NCBI GenBank assembly: GCA_949286465.1 | Contig: CASECI010000027.1 | Coordinates: forward strand, 1 to 59,879 | Length of the DNA: 59,879 nt | Origin: an uncultured Alphaproteobacteria bacterium | GTDB taxonomy: Bacteria > Pseudomonadota > Alphaproteobacteria > CAAHEQ01 > UBA3637 | Reading direction: 5' to 3' | Shown here: positions 35,095-43,883 of the stretch, in pieces | How positions within the stretch are numbered: the stretch's first letter is position 1 | Layout of the letters: every line of letters begins with the position of its first letter | Made by a program: the position numbers and the translations under genes | The notes under the pieces: model-generated | Database searches by the model: none | Told to the model about the DNA's origin: nothing | What the model saw: the letters and a program-made list of their open reading frames with translations, nothing else

Positions 35095-35949
35095 ATGACG
35101 ACTAGACAATTAACAATACCTGTTATACAGGAAAATTCTCTCTCTATTTACTTACGTGAAATTACAAAGTTTCCTATGTTGGAACCGGAAAAAGAGTATA
35201 TGCTTGCTAAGCGTTATCAACAGTACAATGATTTAGAGGCGGCTCACGAATTGACAACTTCTCATCTCAGGTTGGCTGCTAAGGTAGCTCTCTCTTTTAA
35301 ACATTATGGTTTGCCTTTAGCTGACTTAATTAGTGAAGCAAATATTGGCCTTATGCAAGCTATTAAAAAATTCGATCCGGATAAAGGTTTCCGTTTATCT
35401 ACATACGCTATTTGGTGGATTAAAGCAGCTATTTCTGATTTTATTTTAAAATCATGGTCTCTGGTAAAAATCGGAACTGTCGCAGCACAAAAACGGCTCT
35501 TTTACAATCTGGGAAAAATCAAAGCAAAACTTGGCTTTTATCAAAATACTGCCCTTGATACTGAGGCTGTTCAAAAAATCTCTAAACAGCTTGGCGTCGA
35601 TGAACAAGATATTTGGGATATGGAGCAAAGATTACATGGCGATGCTTCCTTAAATGAAATGACTTACGAAGACTCGGATGTCGAAAAGCAAGCTCTCTTA
35701 ACAGATGGATCTGATACAATTGAAGACGTCCTAGCTAATCAAGAAGAAACGAGCATTCGTAATGCAAAATTAGCTAAAGCTGTCGCTTCCCTTAACGAAA
35801 GAGAACAATGTATCGTTCGTGAACGTTTCTTAACCGATGATCCGACAACACTAGAGGATTTAGGGAAAAAATTTAATATTAGTCGTGAACGTGTACGGCA
35901 AATAGAAGCAAAAGCTTTCGAAAAAATATCCGCTTTTATGCATGCTTAA
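35095..35949 (+). CDS. rpoH: RNA polymerase heat-shock sigma factor (sigma-32)
   Basis: 284 residues from the ATG at 35095. An ATG at 35086 is too close to AAAGGA. Region 2 has YLREITKFPMLEPEKEYMLA, ADLISEANIGLMQAIKKFDP and FRLSTYAIWWIKAAI. The RpoH box appears as QKRLFYNLGKIK. Region 4 has FNISRERVRQIEAKAFEKI. It drives chaperone and protease genes on heat shock. It overlaps the convergent EAL-like gene by four bases. Confidence 0.95.
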   Translation: MTTRQLTIPVIQENSLSIYLREITKFPMLEPEKEYMLAKRYQQYNDLEAAHELTTSHLRLAAKVALSFKHYGLPLADLISEANIGLMQAIKKFDPDKGFRLSTYAIWWIKAAISDFILKSWSLVKIGTVAAQKRLFYNLGKIKAKLGFYQNTALDTEAVQKISKQLGVDEQDIWDMEQRLHGDASLNEMTYEDSDVEKQALLTDGSDTIEDVLANQEETSIRNAKLAKAVASLNEREQCIVRERFLTDDPTTLEDLGKKFNISRERVRQIEAKAFEKISAFMHA

Positions 35950-37121
35950 AAACGATTCGCTTTAACTGCCTTAGGAGTCTTATACAAAAGCTTTTGAATG
36001 TAATATCCTTGAAAAAAGGTAATACCTAAATTTTGCGCAAACTCTATGGCATTTTTATCATCAACATGACACAAAATAATGCGCATTGGATCAATTTCTT
36101 GAATTGCTTTTTTTGTTTCTTCACGAACAGAAGCTCCTAAAAGAGAGGAATGCCACATAACTTTTACTAAATCTAAGCCTAACTTTTCTCGCTGTATCAA
36201 AGGAAGAGAATCAAATGTGGCCATATCTAAACAAACTCTATATCCTTTCTCATGAGCTATTTGTTGAGCTGTCATATAGGCTGTAATATCTGAAAAAATA
36301 TCACTTTGTTTGAGCTCGAATAAAATAGTCTGCTTATAAGAAGGTTCCATACTCTCATCGAATTTTTGGAAATCAGAGCCCAGTATCGTTTTAACTGTTA
36401 AATTTAAGCTAAAATTTTTCATAAATGCACCACCATCATGATGCATAACATTTTCCAAAACACGCTTATCTAATGTCTCCATCAAACGATTAAACAACCA
36501 GGGTGATTGAAAAACATCAACATTAGGACAAACGGCTTTCTTTAAGTCAGAAATAGCAACATAAACCTCCTCAAACAACTCCATCGGAGGAGACTTCCCG
36601 ACAATTGCACAGACAGGCTGATGTCGAATAATATTAGATAAATCTGCATGAAGAAGGGCTTTTTCTAATTGTGCTAATAAAGTCGGCGTAAAAGGCATCG
36701 ATTGATCTACTTGTTGAAAAACTGGTACTAATGATGAGCTAAAAATAGTATCTTTCGTCCTTTTTTGTTTTTTAGCTAACTCTACAACACGAGGTATCTC
36801 CTTCTCTAAATTAAAAATCTGAAACTGAGTTTCTTCCGATTGAGGCTCAAAACCACATCTAAAATTCAACTTTAATACAAAAGCTTGAATTTCATCTTCT
36901 CGCGTCTGTGGGAAATAAATAAAAGCATCGTCATCTTCATAAAATAAGCGACAGGTTCTCTCTTTTTCAAAAATAGAAATAATCTGAACCAAGTCTTGCA
37001 TTGGTTTTAAACTTAATATTTGCTTTAACCGTTTAAGTGGCACATACAAAATCCATCCCTTATGAGCAGATGTCTTTAATTTTTCCAAAAAAGAAATTAA
37101 ATCTGAATATGGATATGCCAT
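35946..37121 (-). CDS. Degenerate EAL-domain protein (paralog A)
   Basis: 391 residues. The C-terminal half (about 165-385) has the EAL fold pattern: NFSLNLTVKTILGSDFQKF (the SINLSP-like strand), ILFELKQSDIFSD, GYRVCLDMATFDSL, GLDLVKVMWH and the terminal ITFFQGYYIQK. The catalytic EAL/ELTE and DDFG metal ligands are replaced, so c-di-GMP hydrolysis is unlikely. It could bind c-di-GMP or a protein partner. The N-terminal part is unassigned. It is one base from paralog B and probably co-transcribed. Confidence 0.75.
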   Translation of the reverse strand: MAYPYSDLISFLEKLKTSAHKGWILYVPLKRLKQILSLKPMQDLVQIISIFEKERTCRLFYEDDDAFIYFPQTREDEIQAFVLKLNFRCGFEPQSEETQFQIFNLEKEIPRVVELAKKQKRTKDTIFSSSLVPVFQQVDQSMPFTPTLLAQLEKALLHADLSNIIRHQPVCAIVGKSPPMELFEEVYVAISDLKKAVCPNVDVFQSPWLFNRLMETLDKRVLENVMHHDGGAFMKNFSLNLTVKTILGSDFQKFDESMEPSYKQTILFELKQSDIFSDITAYMTAQQIAHEKGYRVCLDMATFDSLPLIQREKLGLDLVKVMWHSSLLGASVREETKKAIQEIDPMRIILCHVDDKNAIEFAQNLGITFFQGYYIQKLLYKTPKAVKANRF

Positions 37122-37122
37122 C

Positions 37123-38397
37123 TTATATCACCTTAACTTGTGGTGGAGCATCTAAATGTTTTAAATGAACACATTGCCGCCTAATTTTTTCTGACAATGT
37201 TCGACGACACGCCATACAAGAAGCCAATGTACATTCTTGCCCAAACGTGCATGAATTCTTCGTCAAAGCTCCTAAAACAGCGTCGATATAGTGTCCTTGG
37301 AAATGATGAATTCCTATTTTTGTTCCCCACTTTAATGCCTCTTCTGATCCGCATCGAGCTAAAATAACTTTTGCTGACGTATCCAAACCAGAAACCTGCT
37401 CCTTTGCTTTAACGGTTTCCCAAACGGGAGACCAAAACAATTTTACAAAATCAGGCTTCAATAAACGAATGTCTACATACTCCAGCTCGACAGGAGACAA
37501 ACCATCTATCAAAACTCGATGCCCTTTTTCTCGCATTTTTGATACGGCTTCTTGATAGCGCCGTATATCATAAAAAATATCCGCTAATTGTAATTCGATT
37601 ATAATAGGTGTTGGCCAAACTTCTGTAAAACGGGAAAAAATAGAGCTCGATAAAGTCGATATATTTAAATTTAAACTAATTGCTGGTGGATAACTTGTCA
37701 ATCCAGACAGAGATAAAGTCCCCAACATGCGGCGATCCAGTGTCTGTGTTAATTGATTAAACAAAGACTTATCTGATGTCACATCACACGTCGGACATAA
37801 TGTTTGCTGTAATTGCAAAATGGAAGTATAAAATTCTTGAAATAAAATACTATTCCCCGTTTGTCCATTTAAAGACAATACTGATTGCCTATGAATAAAA
37901 TCTATTGTATTAAGATGTTCTAATTTACCCAATAGAACATCCAACTGCTCCGGATTAAAGGGTTCCATATTTTTGACATCAGAAGAAGGTGTATTTACTG
38001 GAACGTCTGACCTATTTTCATGAATTAATGCCTTTAATCGATCTAGATCTTTATCTAAAAAGAAAATTTGTTCAAAGGTATTTTCTTGCTGACGAGCAAT
38101 AATTGGATCATCTGCAAATAAACTTTTAATTTGATAGAGAACTTCTTCAATAGCCTCTAAAGAAATTTGTGTGCCAACTAAAACAAAATCTTTATTAGAC
38201 AATAAAAATAAACGACTTTGTTCATTGCTCAATAAAGGCTCGAATAATTTTGATACGATTTCAAGTTGACGATAGCCCCTGTTCATTGGCATCAACATAG
38301 ACATACCTACATAAACACCATAAAAAGAAACAGATAATTTTGAAATTCTGTCTAATGTTTCTAATAAATATGCTTCTGGTGTCTTTGTTTTAAACAT
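37123..38397 (-). CDS. Degenerate EAL-domain protein with Cys-rich tail (paralog B)
   Basis: 424 residues, colinear with paralog A: AISLNLNISTLSSSIFSRF, IIIELQLADIFYDIRRY, GHRVLIDGLSPVELEY, LKPDFVKLFW and the end GIHHFQGHYIDAVLG. Catalytic EAL residues are again missing. After the EAL fold comes a 40-residue tail with four cysteines in CTFGQECTLASCMACRR, a possible metal site. It is first in the two-gene unit and lies downstream of tRNA-Arg. Confidence 0.72.
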   Translation of the reverse strand: MFKTKTPEAYLLETLDRISKLSVSFYGVYVGMSMLMPMNRGYRQLEIVSKLFEPLLSNEQSRLFLLSNKDFVLVGTQISLEAIEEVLYQIKSLFADDPIIARQQENTFEQIFFLDKDLDRLKALIHENRSDVPVNTPSSDVKNMEPFNPEQLDVLLGKLEHLNTIDFIHRQSVLSLNGQTGNSILFQEFYTSILQLQQTLCPTCDVTSDKSLFNQLTQTLDRRMLGTLSLSGLTSYPPAISLNLNISTLSSSIFSRFTEVWPTPIIIELQLADIFYDIRRYQEAVSKMREKGHRVLIDGLSPVELEYVDIRLLKPDFVKLFWSPVWETVKAKEQVSGLDTSAKVILARCGSEEALKWGTKIGIHHFQGHYIDAVLGALTKNSCTFGQECTLASCMACRRTLSEKIRRQCVHLKHLDAPPQVKVI

Positions 38398-38412
38398 TCA
38401 AATCCCTATTTT

Positions 38413-38489
38413 TGGCGTTCGTGGCGGGATTCGAACCCACGACCCCAGGATTAGGAATCCTGTGCTCTATCCTGCTGAGCTACACGAAC
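38413..38489 (-). tRNA. tRNA-Arg, anticodon CCT
   Basis: 77 nt including an encoded CCA. Acceptor stem GTTCGTG/CACGAAC. D-arm region TAGCTCAGCAGGATAGAGCA. Anticodon stem CAGGA/TCCTG with loop TTCCTAA. T-arm GTGGGTTCGAATCCCGC. It reads AGG arginine codons. Confidence 0.97.
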
Positions 38490-38504
38490 ACTCTTCCGCC
38501 TAAA

Positions 38505-38533
38505 AGAATAAACAAATTACTTCTTTTTGACAA
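38505..38533 (-). promoter_or_regulatory. Sigma70-type promoter for tRNA-Arg
   Basis: On the minus strand TTGTCA (38528-38533), 17 bases, TATTCT (38505-38510), 16 bases before the mature 5' end of the tRNA. It is followed by a GC-rich stretch, as often seen for stable RNA genes. Confidence 0.55.
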
Positions 38534-38575
38534 GTGATTTTAAAAAGGCTACCTTAAAAAAGAAAGGAACAAAAA

Positions 38576-39007
38576 ATGCTGATACACGGAACTTGTGTTG
38601 ATATTCAAAAAAAAGGAATCCTCTTGTTAGGAAAACCTGGCTCTGGAAAATCTGATACAGCTCTTCGCTTAATTGATCAAGGTGCTTTACTTGTATCTGA
38701 TGACCAAGTAGATTTAGAGGTTTCTAACGGAACTTTAATTGCCTCTGCTCCTTCAACAATAAAAGGCCTTTTAGAAATTCGCGGCGTTGGAATTGTCAAA
38801 ATGCCCATCTGTGATCAAACACCAATCCATCTTGTTGTCGAATTAGTTGAAAAAGAAAAAGTAGAAAGAATGCCTATTATTCAATTTTACACATATGAAA
38901 AAATAAGACTTCCTCTTTTAAAACTAAATGCTTTTGAGGCTTCTACACCTGCAAAAATAAAAGTTGTTTTAAACCAGCCTGAATTGTTTTTTCTTGAAAA
39001 AGAATAA
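38576..39007 (+). CDS. hprK: HPr kinase/phosphorylase, short alphaproteobacterial form
   Basis: 143 residues, only the catalytic C-terminal domain of HprK as is usual in alphaproteobacteria. The P-loop is GKPGSGKS (19-26), followed by GALLVSDDQVDL and the signature LLEIRGVGIVKMP. It phosphorylates HPr on a serine. The target serine is visible in the HPr two genes downstream (GRSIMG, S47). The chvG/chvI two-component genes that often precede it are absent. Confidence 0.92.
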   Translation: MLIHGTCVDIQKKGILLLGKPGSGKSDTALRLIDQGALLVSDDQVDLEVSNGTLIASAPSTIKGLLEIRGVGIVKMPICDQTPIHLVVELVEKEKVERMPIIQFYTYEKIRLPLLKLNAFEASTPAKIKVVLNQPELFFLEKE

Positions 39008-39048
39008 AAAAAAGCGTATATCCATACTATACAGAAAAGGAATAGAAG

Positions 39049-39441
39049 ATGATTGGTATTTTAGTCGTTTCTCATGGACGTTTAGCAGAAGAAATGATTT
39101 TGGCAATGGAACATGTTGTTGGAATGCAACAAAATGTTGATGCTGTTTGTATTCTTGCCTCAGACGACATGGAAGAAAAAAGAACAGAAATCTTATCTAA
39201 AGTCGAAAAGTTAGAAACAGGCGAAGGAGTTGCTATCTTAACAGATATGTTTGGAGGAACTCCATCTAATTTAGCTATTTCCGTCATGGAAGGACGCCAT
39301 ATAGAAGTTTTAGCAGGATTAAACTTACCCATGCTGATCAAACTTGTTCGAGAAAGAAACAAACCTTTGAAAGAAGCAATTAGCGAAGCTCAAGAAGCTG
39401 GGCGTAAGTATATTAACATTGCATCGGAGTTGCTTGTATAA
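39049..39441 (+). CDS. PTS EIIA component, mannose (EIIA-Man) family
   Basis: 130 residues. The phospho-accepting histidine is H9 in GILVVSHGRLAEEM. Other family patterns are VAILTDMFGGTPSNLA and VLAGLNLPMLIKLV. With no EIIB or EIIC nearby it probably works in a regulatory phosphorelay rather than sugar import. It shares one base with the HPr gene (TAATG). Confidence 0.92.
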   Translation: MIGILVVSHGRLAEEMILAMEHVVGMQQNVDAVCILASDDMEEKRTEILSKVEKLETGEGVAILTDMFGGTPSNLAISVMEGRHIEVLAGLNLPMLIKLVRERNKPLKEAISEAQEAGRKYINIASELLV

Positions 39442-39713
39442 TGTCAGTCAGTTGCCTTCTAGAGATTCAAAACATTCGTGGCTTACATGCTCGAGCTGCT
39501 TCTGCTTTTGTCAAAGAAGCCGATCGCTTCAAAGCAGACATATGGGTTGAAAAAGATGGGCAACGTGTTTCTGGTCGTTCTATTATGGGGCTCATGATGC
39601 TTGCCGCAGCAAAAGGAACGTTTATCAATGTTCTATGTGAAGGTATAGACGAACAAGAAGCAAAAAAAGCTATCGAAGCACTTGTTAATGCAAAATTTCA
39701 CGAAGAAAACTAA
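39441..39713 (+). CDS. Phosphocarrier protein HPr
   Basis: 90 residues. The phospho-histidine is H16 in IRGLHARAASAFV, and the regulatory serine S47 is in SGRSIMGLMMLAA. It takes phosphate from enzyme I (ptsP, not in the window) and passes it to EIIA. HprK can block this by Ser phosphorylation. Confidence 0.94.
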   Translation: MSVSCLLEIQNIRGLHARAASAFVKEADRFKADIWVEKDGQRVSGRSIMGLMMLAAAKGTFINVLCEGIDEQEAKKAIEALVNAKFHEEN

Positions 39714-39767
39714 CTATCTTCTTTGAAAAAACATAAAAAATGCTTATATTGATAAGGGAGGTTTTTT

Positions 39768-40757
39768 ATGTTTCAATTCTTATGGCCCTTTTCTGTACTT
39801 CTTTTTCCCTTGCCTTGGATAGTGAAGTACTTGAGTACTCATCGTGCCTCAGGAAATGAGAATTCAGATTCCTTATGGGTTCCTTTTTTTGATCCATTTA
39901 AAAAAATACTAGGCGAAATAAGACCTTCCATTTCAATACAAAAAATTCATTTTATTTTAATCTTAGCTTGGGCTTTTCTTATCCTTGCTGCAATGCGCCC
40001 TCAATATATTGGAAAAGAGCAACCCCTTCCAACAGAGTATCGTCATCTTATGCTTGTCTTAGATGTTTCAGATTCTATGGCTGAACAAGACTTTATTATT
40101 AATGGAAAACCCGTTTCTCGTCTACATATGGTAAAGGTATTAGCAAATGACTTTCTGACAAAAAGAAAAGGAGACGCTGTCGGTTTAACTTTATTTGGAG
40201 AAGAAGCTTATATTTATGTTCCTTTAACGCCAGATATAGAAACAAGTAAAAAAATGCTCGCAGAAGTTGACCTAGGAATAGCGGGTTCTCGAACAGCAAT
40301 GGGAGATGCACTAGCTTTAGCCTTAAAAAACATGAAGGACATTCCTGCAGAATCTAAAGTCATTGTATTATTATCCGATGGGTATGCGAATGCTGGCCAA
40401 CTAACCCCTGACAAGGTATTAGAAATTGCAAAAAGTATGGGTGTAAAAATTTATACAATTGGTATTGGCGCAGAACAAATTCCTGTGTGGTCTTTTTTAG
40501 GTATGAAAATGCAAAACCCTTCTTTGGATTTAGACGAAAAAACGCTTCAAAAAATAGCACAAGAAACTGGAGGACAATATTTTCGCGCAAAAACAACTGC
40601 TGACTTAGAACAAATCTATAGTAAAATTGATACCTTGGAGCCTGTCTCTTCTGATGGAAAAACTGTCCGACCTATTACAGAGCTATTTTATATCCCTGTC
40701 ATATTGTCTATGCTTTTATTTATGCTAAGCTTCATTTGGAAAGGGAAAACAATATGA
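39768..40757 (+). CDS. batA: BatA-like VWA-domain membrane protein
   Basis: 329 residues. N-terminal and C-terminal membrane helices flank a von Willebrand A domain with an intact MIDAS (LDVSDSM near residue 96, then LTLFG and LLSDG). The arrangement is that of BatA in aerotolerance operons. GGGAGG precedes the ATG. The moxR ATPase and DUF58 genes that usually come first are missing here. It shares an ATGA with the next gene. Confidence 0.85.
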   Translation: MFQFLWPFSVLLFPLPWIVKYLSTHRASGNENSDSLWVPFFDPFKKILGEIRPSISIQKIHFILILAWAFLILAAMRPQYIGKEQPLPTEYRHLMLVLDVSDSMAEQDFIINGKPVSRLHMVKVLANDFLTKRKGDAVGLTLFGEEAYIYVPLTPDIETSKKMLAEVDLGIAGSRTAMGDALALALKNMKDIPAESKVIVLLSDGYANAGQLTPDKVLEIAKSMGVKIYTIGIGAEQIPVWSFLGMKMQNPSLDLDEKTLQKIAQETGGQYFRAKTTADLEQIYSKIDTLEPVSSDGKTVRPITELFYIPVILSMLLFMLSFIWKGKTI

Positions 40758-42430
40758 TTTTCTTAAGACCTTGGGCTTTTTTACTTCTTCTTATCCCTCT
40801 TTATTTTATATATAAAGGGTATAAAGAAGGCTATTTTCAAAGCCCTTGGAAAAATGTTCTAGATCCTCATCTAGTCCCTCATGTTATGGTAAGAAATCAA
40901 CAGCAAGGATTATCTAAAAAGCTTATTTATTTCCTTATTGCTTTATGGTGTTGGCTAACACTTGCTGTTGCAGGTCCTGCTTTCTATAAAACAACCGTAG
41001 AAACCGCATCTCAACAAAAAGCCTTAGTCGTTGTACTTGACATGTCTCCTGCAATGACAGAACAAAAACTGTTTACAGCTCAGTTAAAACTCTTTGACCT
41101 CTTGAAACAACAAAAGGAAACTTGGATCGGTTTTATTATCACAGATCAATACGCCTATACTGCTCTACCTCTCACCCAAGACGTGAGTTTATTCCAAAAC
41201 ATCGTTCCTACACTTTCAAGAAAAGTTATTCCAATTATTGGAAGTAATCCTGCTTCTGGAATTAAAACTGCCATTCAACTTTTACAACAAAGTGGGTTTA
41301 ACTCTGGACAAATCCTTTTGATTACCGGCGGATTAATAGAAGAAAAAAGCTTACTTCAAGCCATTTCAAAGTCTCCATACCCTGTTTCTATCCTTGGCAT
41401 TGGAACAAATGATAAAGTACCAGCAAATTTGGATAAAGGGACTTTTTGGGAAAAGAGTGAAGGTGTTCCGTATCTCACAACTTTAGATGCAGACATTCTT
41501 TCTCAGAAAGCTCGCTTTTCTTATAATACGCTTGATAGCTCTGATTTAAGCTACCTTCTTCCTTATCAGGAAACAAATCATATAAAAAAGGAAGATGAAA
41601 CTATTAAAATCTATCAGGACATGGGCATTTATATGCTTATTCCTGCACTTTTACTCATAGCGTTCCTTTTTAAACCGGGTTTACTATGGGTTCTTCTTTT
41701 CATTGTGTGCTTATCAGCTAGTGATGTTCATGCGGGTTCTCCGTTTCTTCGAGCTGAACAAGAGATTTACAACACTCAAATGAAAGCTGTCCAAGCGTAT
41801 CGAAATGGTCAATATGAGCAAGCAGCTCAGCTTTTCCTTCAAAACGCCTCTGCAAATGACTTTTATAATGCAGGAAATGCTTTCGCTAACCTTGGGCAAA
41901 TTGATAAAGCTATTGAAGCTTATGAAAAAGCTCTATCCTTGAACCCAAAGCATATGGATGCCCAATTCAATTTAGAGTATCTTAAAAAACAACAGCCTCC
42001 CCCACCCAAACAAAATAATGAAAACGAAAATAATGAAAACCAATCACAAGATCAATCTGATGAGAATCAATCTTCCTCAATGAATCAAGCTAACTCATCT
42101 GAGGGAGAAAAAGAACAACAACAGGATAATCAACAACAATCATCTGAACAATCTTCATTATCTCAATCAGAGATAAAGAAGAACGAAACACAAAAACAAG
42201 AATCTGCCCAACAAAATTCTCAAAAGCAACAAAATCAACAAGAGCAAAATCCGCAAGAAACTAATTCTCAGATTGAGCCCCAAAATGCAGAATCATCCGG
42301 ACAAAAAGAGACACAGCCTATTAGTCAAGATATGCAACAACAACAAGAATGGCTTGACCGTGTTGAAACAGATCCAGGGCGTATCTTAAGATATCGGCTC
42401 TATCGTCAGTATAAGGAACAAATACAATGA
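40754..42430 (+). CDS. BatB-BatC fusion: VWA domain plus TPR and Gln-rich tail
   Basis: 558 residues from the ATG at 40754. Membrane helices and a VWA domain make the BatB half. A third hydrophobic segment follows, then a periplasmic TPR unit at about 334-412 (AYRNGQYEQAAQLF, YNAGNAFANLGQIDKAIEAYEKAL) makes the BatC half. A Gln/Asn/Glu/Ser-rich low-complexity stretch of about 120 residues and the Bat-type end DRVETDPGRILRYRLYRQY close it. The MIDAS reads DMSPAM, with Ala in place of the last Ser of DxSxS, so metal binding may be lost. Confidence 0.82.
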   Translation: MIFLRPWAFLLLLIPLYFIYKGYKEGYFQSPWKNVLDPHLVPHVMVRNQQQGLSKKLIYFLIALWCWLTLAVAGPAFYKTTVETASQQKALVVVLDMSPAMTEQKLFTAQLKLFDLLKQQKETWIGFIITDQYAYTALPLTQDVSLFQNIVPTLSRKVIPIIGSNPASGIKTAIQLLQQSGFNSGQILLITGGLIEEKSLLQAISKSPYPVSILGIGTNDKVPANLDKGTFWEKSEGVPYLTTLDADILSQKARFSYNTLDSSDLSYLLPYQETNHIKKEDETIKIYQDMGIYMLIPALLLIAFLFKPGLLWVLLFIVCLSASDVHAGSPFLRAEQEIYNTQMKAVQAYRNGQYEQAAQLFLQNASANDFYNAGNAFANLGQIDKAIEAYEKALSLNPKHMDAQFNLEYLKKQQPPPPKQNNENENNENQSQDQSDENQSSSMNQANSSEGEKEQQQDNQQQSSEQSSLSQSEIKKNETQKQESAQQNSQKQQNQQEQNPQETNSQIEPQNAESSGQKETQPISQDMQQQQEWLDRVETDPGRILRYRLYRQYKEQIQ

Positions 42431-43845
42431 AAAAAATTTTTCTTTTTCTATTTCTACTTTCTTTATCTCTTCCTGTATCAGCCAAAATTACAGCTTCAGT
42501 AAATCGTTCTGTGGCAACAGAAGGGCAAAGTATTGAGTTAAAAGTGACTTCCGATACAAAAATGAATGGAACACCTAACTTTAACATTCTTTCAGATAAT
42601 TTCGTACTCGGAGGGCAAAGTACACTTCAAAATACATCTATTATTAATGGGAAAATGCAAACAGCTTATACAGCTGGCATTAATCTAATCCCCCTAAAAA
42701 CAGGTGATATTACTATTCCATCATTGACTTGGGAAAATGAAAAAACACAACCAATTACTTTAATCATTAATCCAGTTTCAGCAAAAGCGGATAATACCGA
42801 TTTATTTATAAAAGCAGACATGAACCCTAAAACCGTTTATGAAGGACAAGAAGTTATCTATACTGTTTCAGTATTTGACCGCTCTGGATTAACCGACGGA
42901 GACTTTACTGCACCTATTCTAAAAGGAGCAGAAATACAAGCTATCAGAGACCTTCCCTTAACAACCGTACAAGAAAATGGAAAAACCTATCATAAGTTTT
43001 CTCGTCAATATGTTATTTTCCCTGATAAATCAGGAACGTTCACCGTACAACCATCTACTTTCAGAGGGCATGTTTATCAAGAAAGAACAGGGGTCTCACA
43101 AGATGTATTTTCTTCTTTTGGTTTCGAACCTGGATTTATTTATTCGAACATGGCTTCGCAGCAAAAAGAAGTTTTTGTTAGAAGTGAACCAATGGTTTTA
43201 ACAGTAAAAGAGCGTCCAACCTTTATGCAGGGGAAATGGTGGTTACCATCAACTAACGTTGTTATGGAAGAAACCTTCACACCTATTCAAAATGAAATTA
43301 AAGCTGGAGACGCCATTACAAGAACGATTACAGTTCGTGCAAGAGGTGTTTTAGGGACAAAAATTCCAGATTTAAAGATGTCTGATACACCTTTTTTCAA
43401 AGTTTATCCTGGGCAAAGTAAAAAAGAAAATTTTGTAGACGAAAAAGGCTTAATTGGGATCATGGAACAATCTTTTGTTTTGGTTCCCGTTCAAAACGGA
43501 ACGGCAACCGTACCGCCATTGACAATGACATGGTTTGATGTGGCGACCGGGACGGAAAAGACGGCCTCCGTCGCGGGCAAAACTTTTCAAATTTTCGGCG
43601 CGCCGACAACAGCAGTGCAGGAAACACCCTATCAATCTGCCGACACTGTGAAAGCGGCCCCTTTGCTACCTCCGGAACGTCCTTTCTACGCCAAAGAAAA
43701 TAACTGGCTCTTTTTTGTCGCTGGTTTTACGGTTGGTTTTATGGCAACAGTCATTTTATTTTTTGCAGCTATGATGCGTCCTAGCCATCGCAAAAAAAAG
43801 AAAGCTCCTATTGCTGATTTGTATCCCAATGATTTAAAGAGGTAA
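42427..43845 (+). CDS. batD: BatD-like protein
   Basis: 472 residues. The signal peptide is KKIFLFLFLLSLSLPVSA. BatD-type beta-sandwich repeats follow (VNRSVATEGQSIELKVT, FIKADMNPKTVYEGQEVIYTVSVFD, ITRTITVRARGVLGTKIPDL), with one C-terminal membrane helix and a basic cytoplasmic tail. It overlaps the previous gene by four bases. A stretch at about 43490-43640 is markedly GC-richer than the rest of the gene. Confidence 0.85.
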   Translation: MKKIFLFLFLLSLSLPVSAKITASVNRSVATEGQSIELKVTSDTKMNGTPNFNILSDNFVLGGQSTLQNTSIINGKMQTAYTAGINLIPLKTGDITIPSLTWENEKTQPITLIINPVSAKADNTDLFIKADMNPKTVYEGQEVIYTVSVFDRSGLTDGDFTAPILKGAEIQAIRDLPLTTVQENGKTYHKFSRQYVIFPDKSGTFTVQPSTFRGHVYQERTGVSQDVFSSFGFEPGFIYSNMASQQKEVFVRSEPMVLTVKERPTFMQGKWWLPSTNVVMEETFTPIQNEIKAGDAITRTITVRARGVLGTKIPDLKMSDTPFFKVYPGQSKKENFVDEKGLIGIMEQSFVLVPVQNGTATVPPLTMTWFDVATGTEKTASVAGKTFQIFGAPTTAVQETPYQSADTVKAAPLLPPERPFYAKENNWLFFVAGFTVGFMATVILFFAAMMRPSHRKKKKAPIADLYPNDLKR

Positions 43846-43851
43846 AAAAAA

Positions 43852-43873
43852 GGGAGCCGATCGGCTCCCCGTT
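43852..43873. terminator. Terminator between convergent batD and secA
   Basis: Perfect 18-bp palindrome GGGAGCCGATCGGCTCCC (43852-43869), preceded by A8 and followed by CGTTTCTT. It can act for both strands. Confidence 0.82.
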
Positions 43874-43883
43874 TCTTATACCT

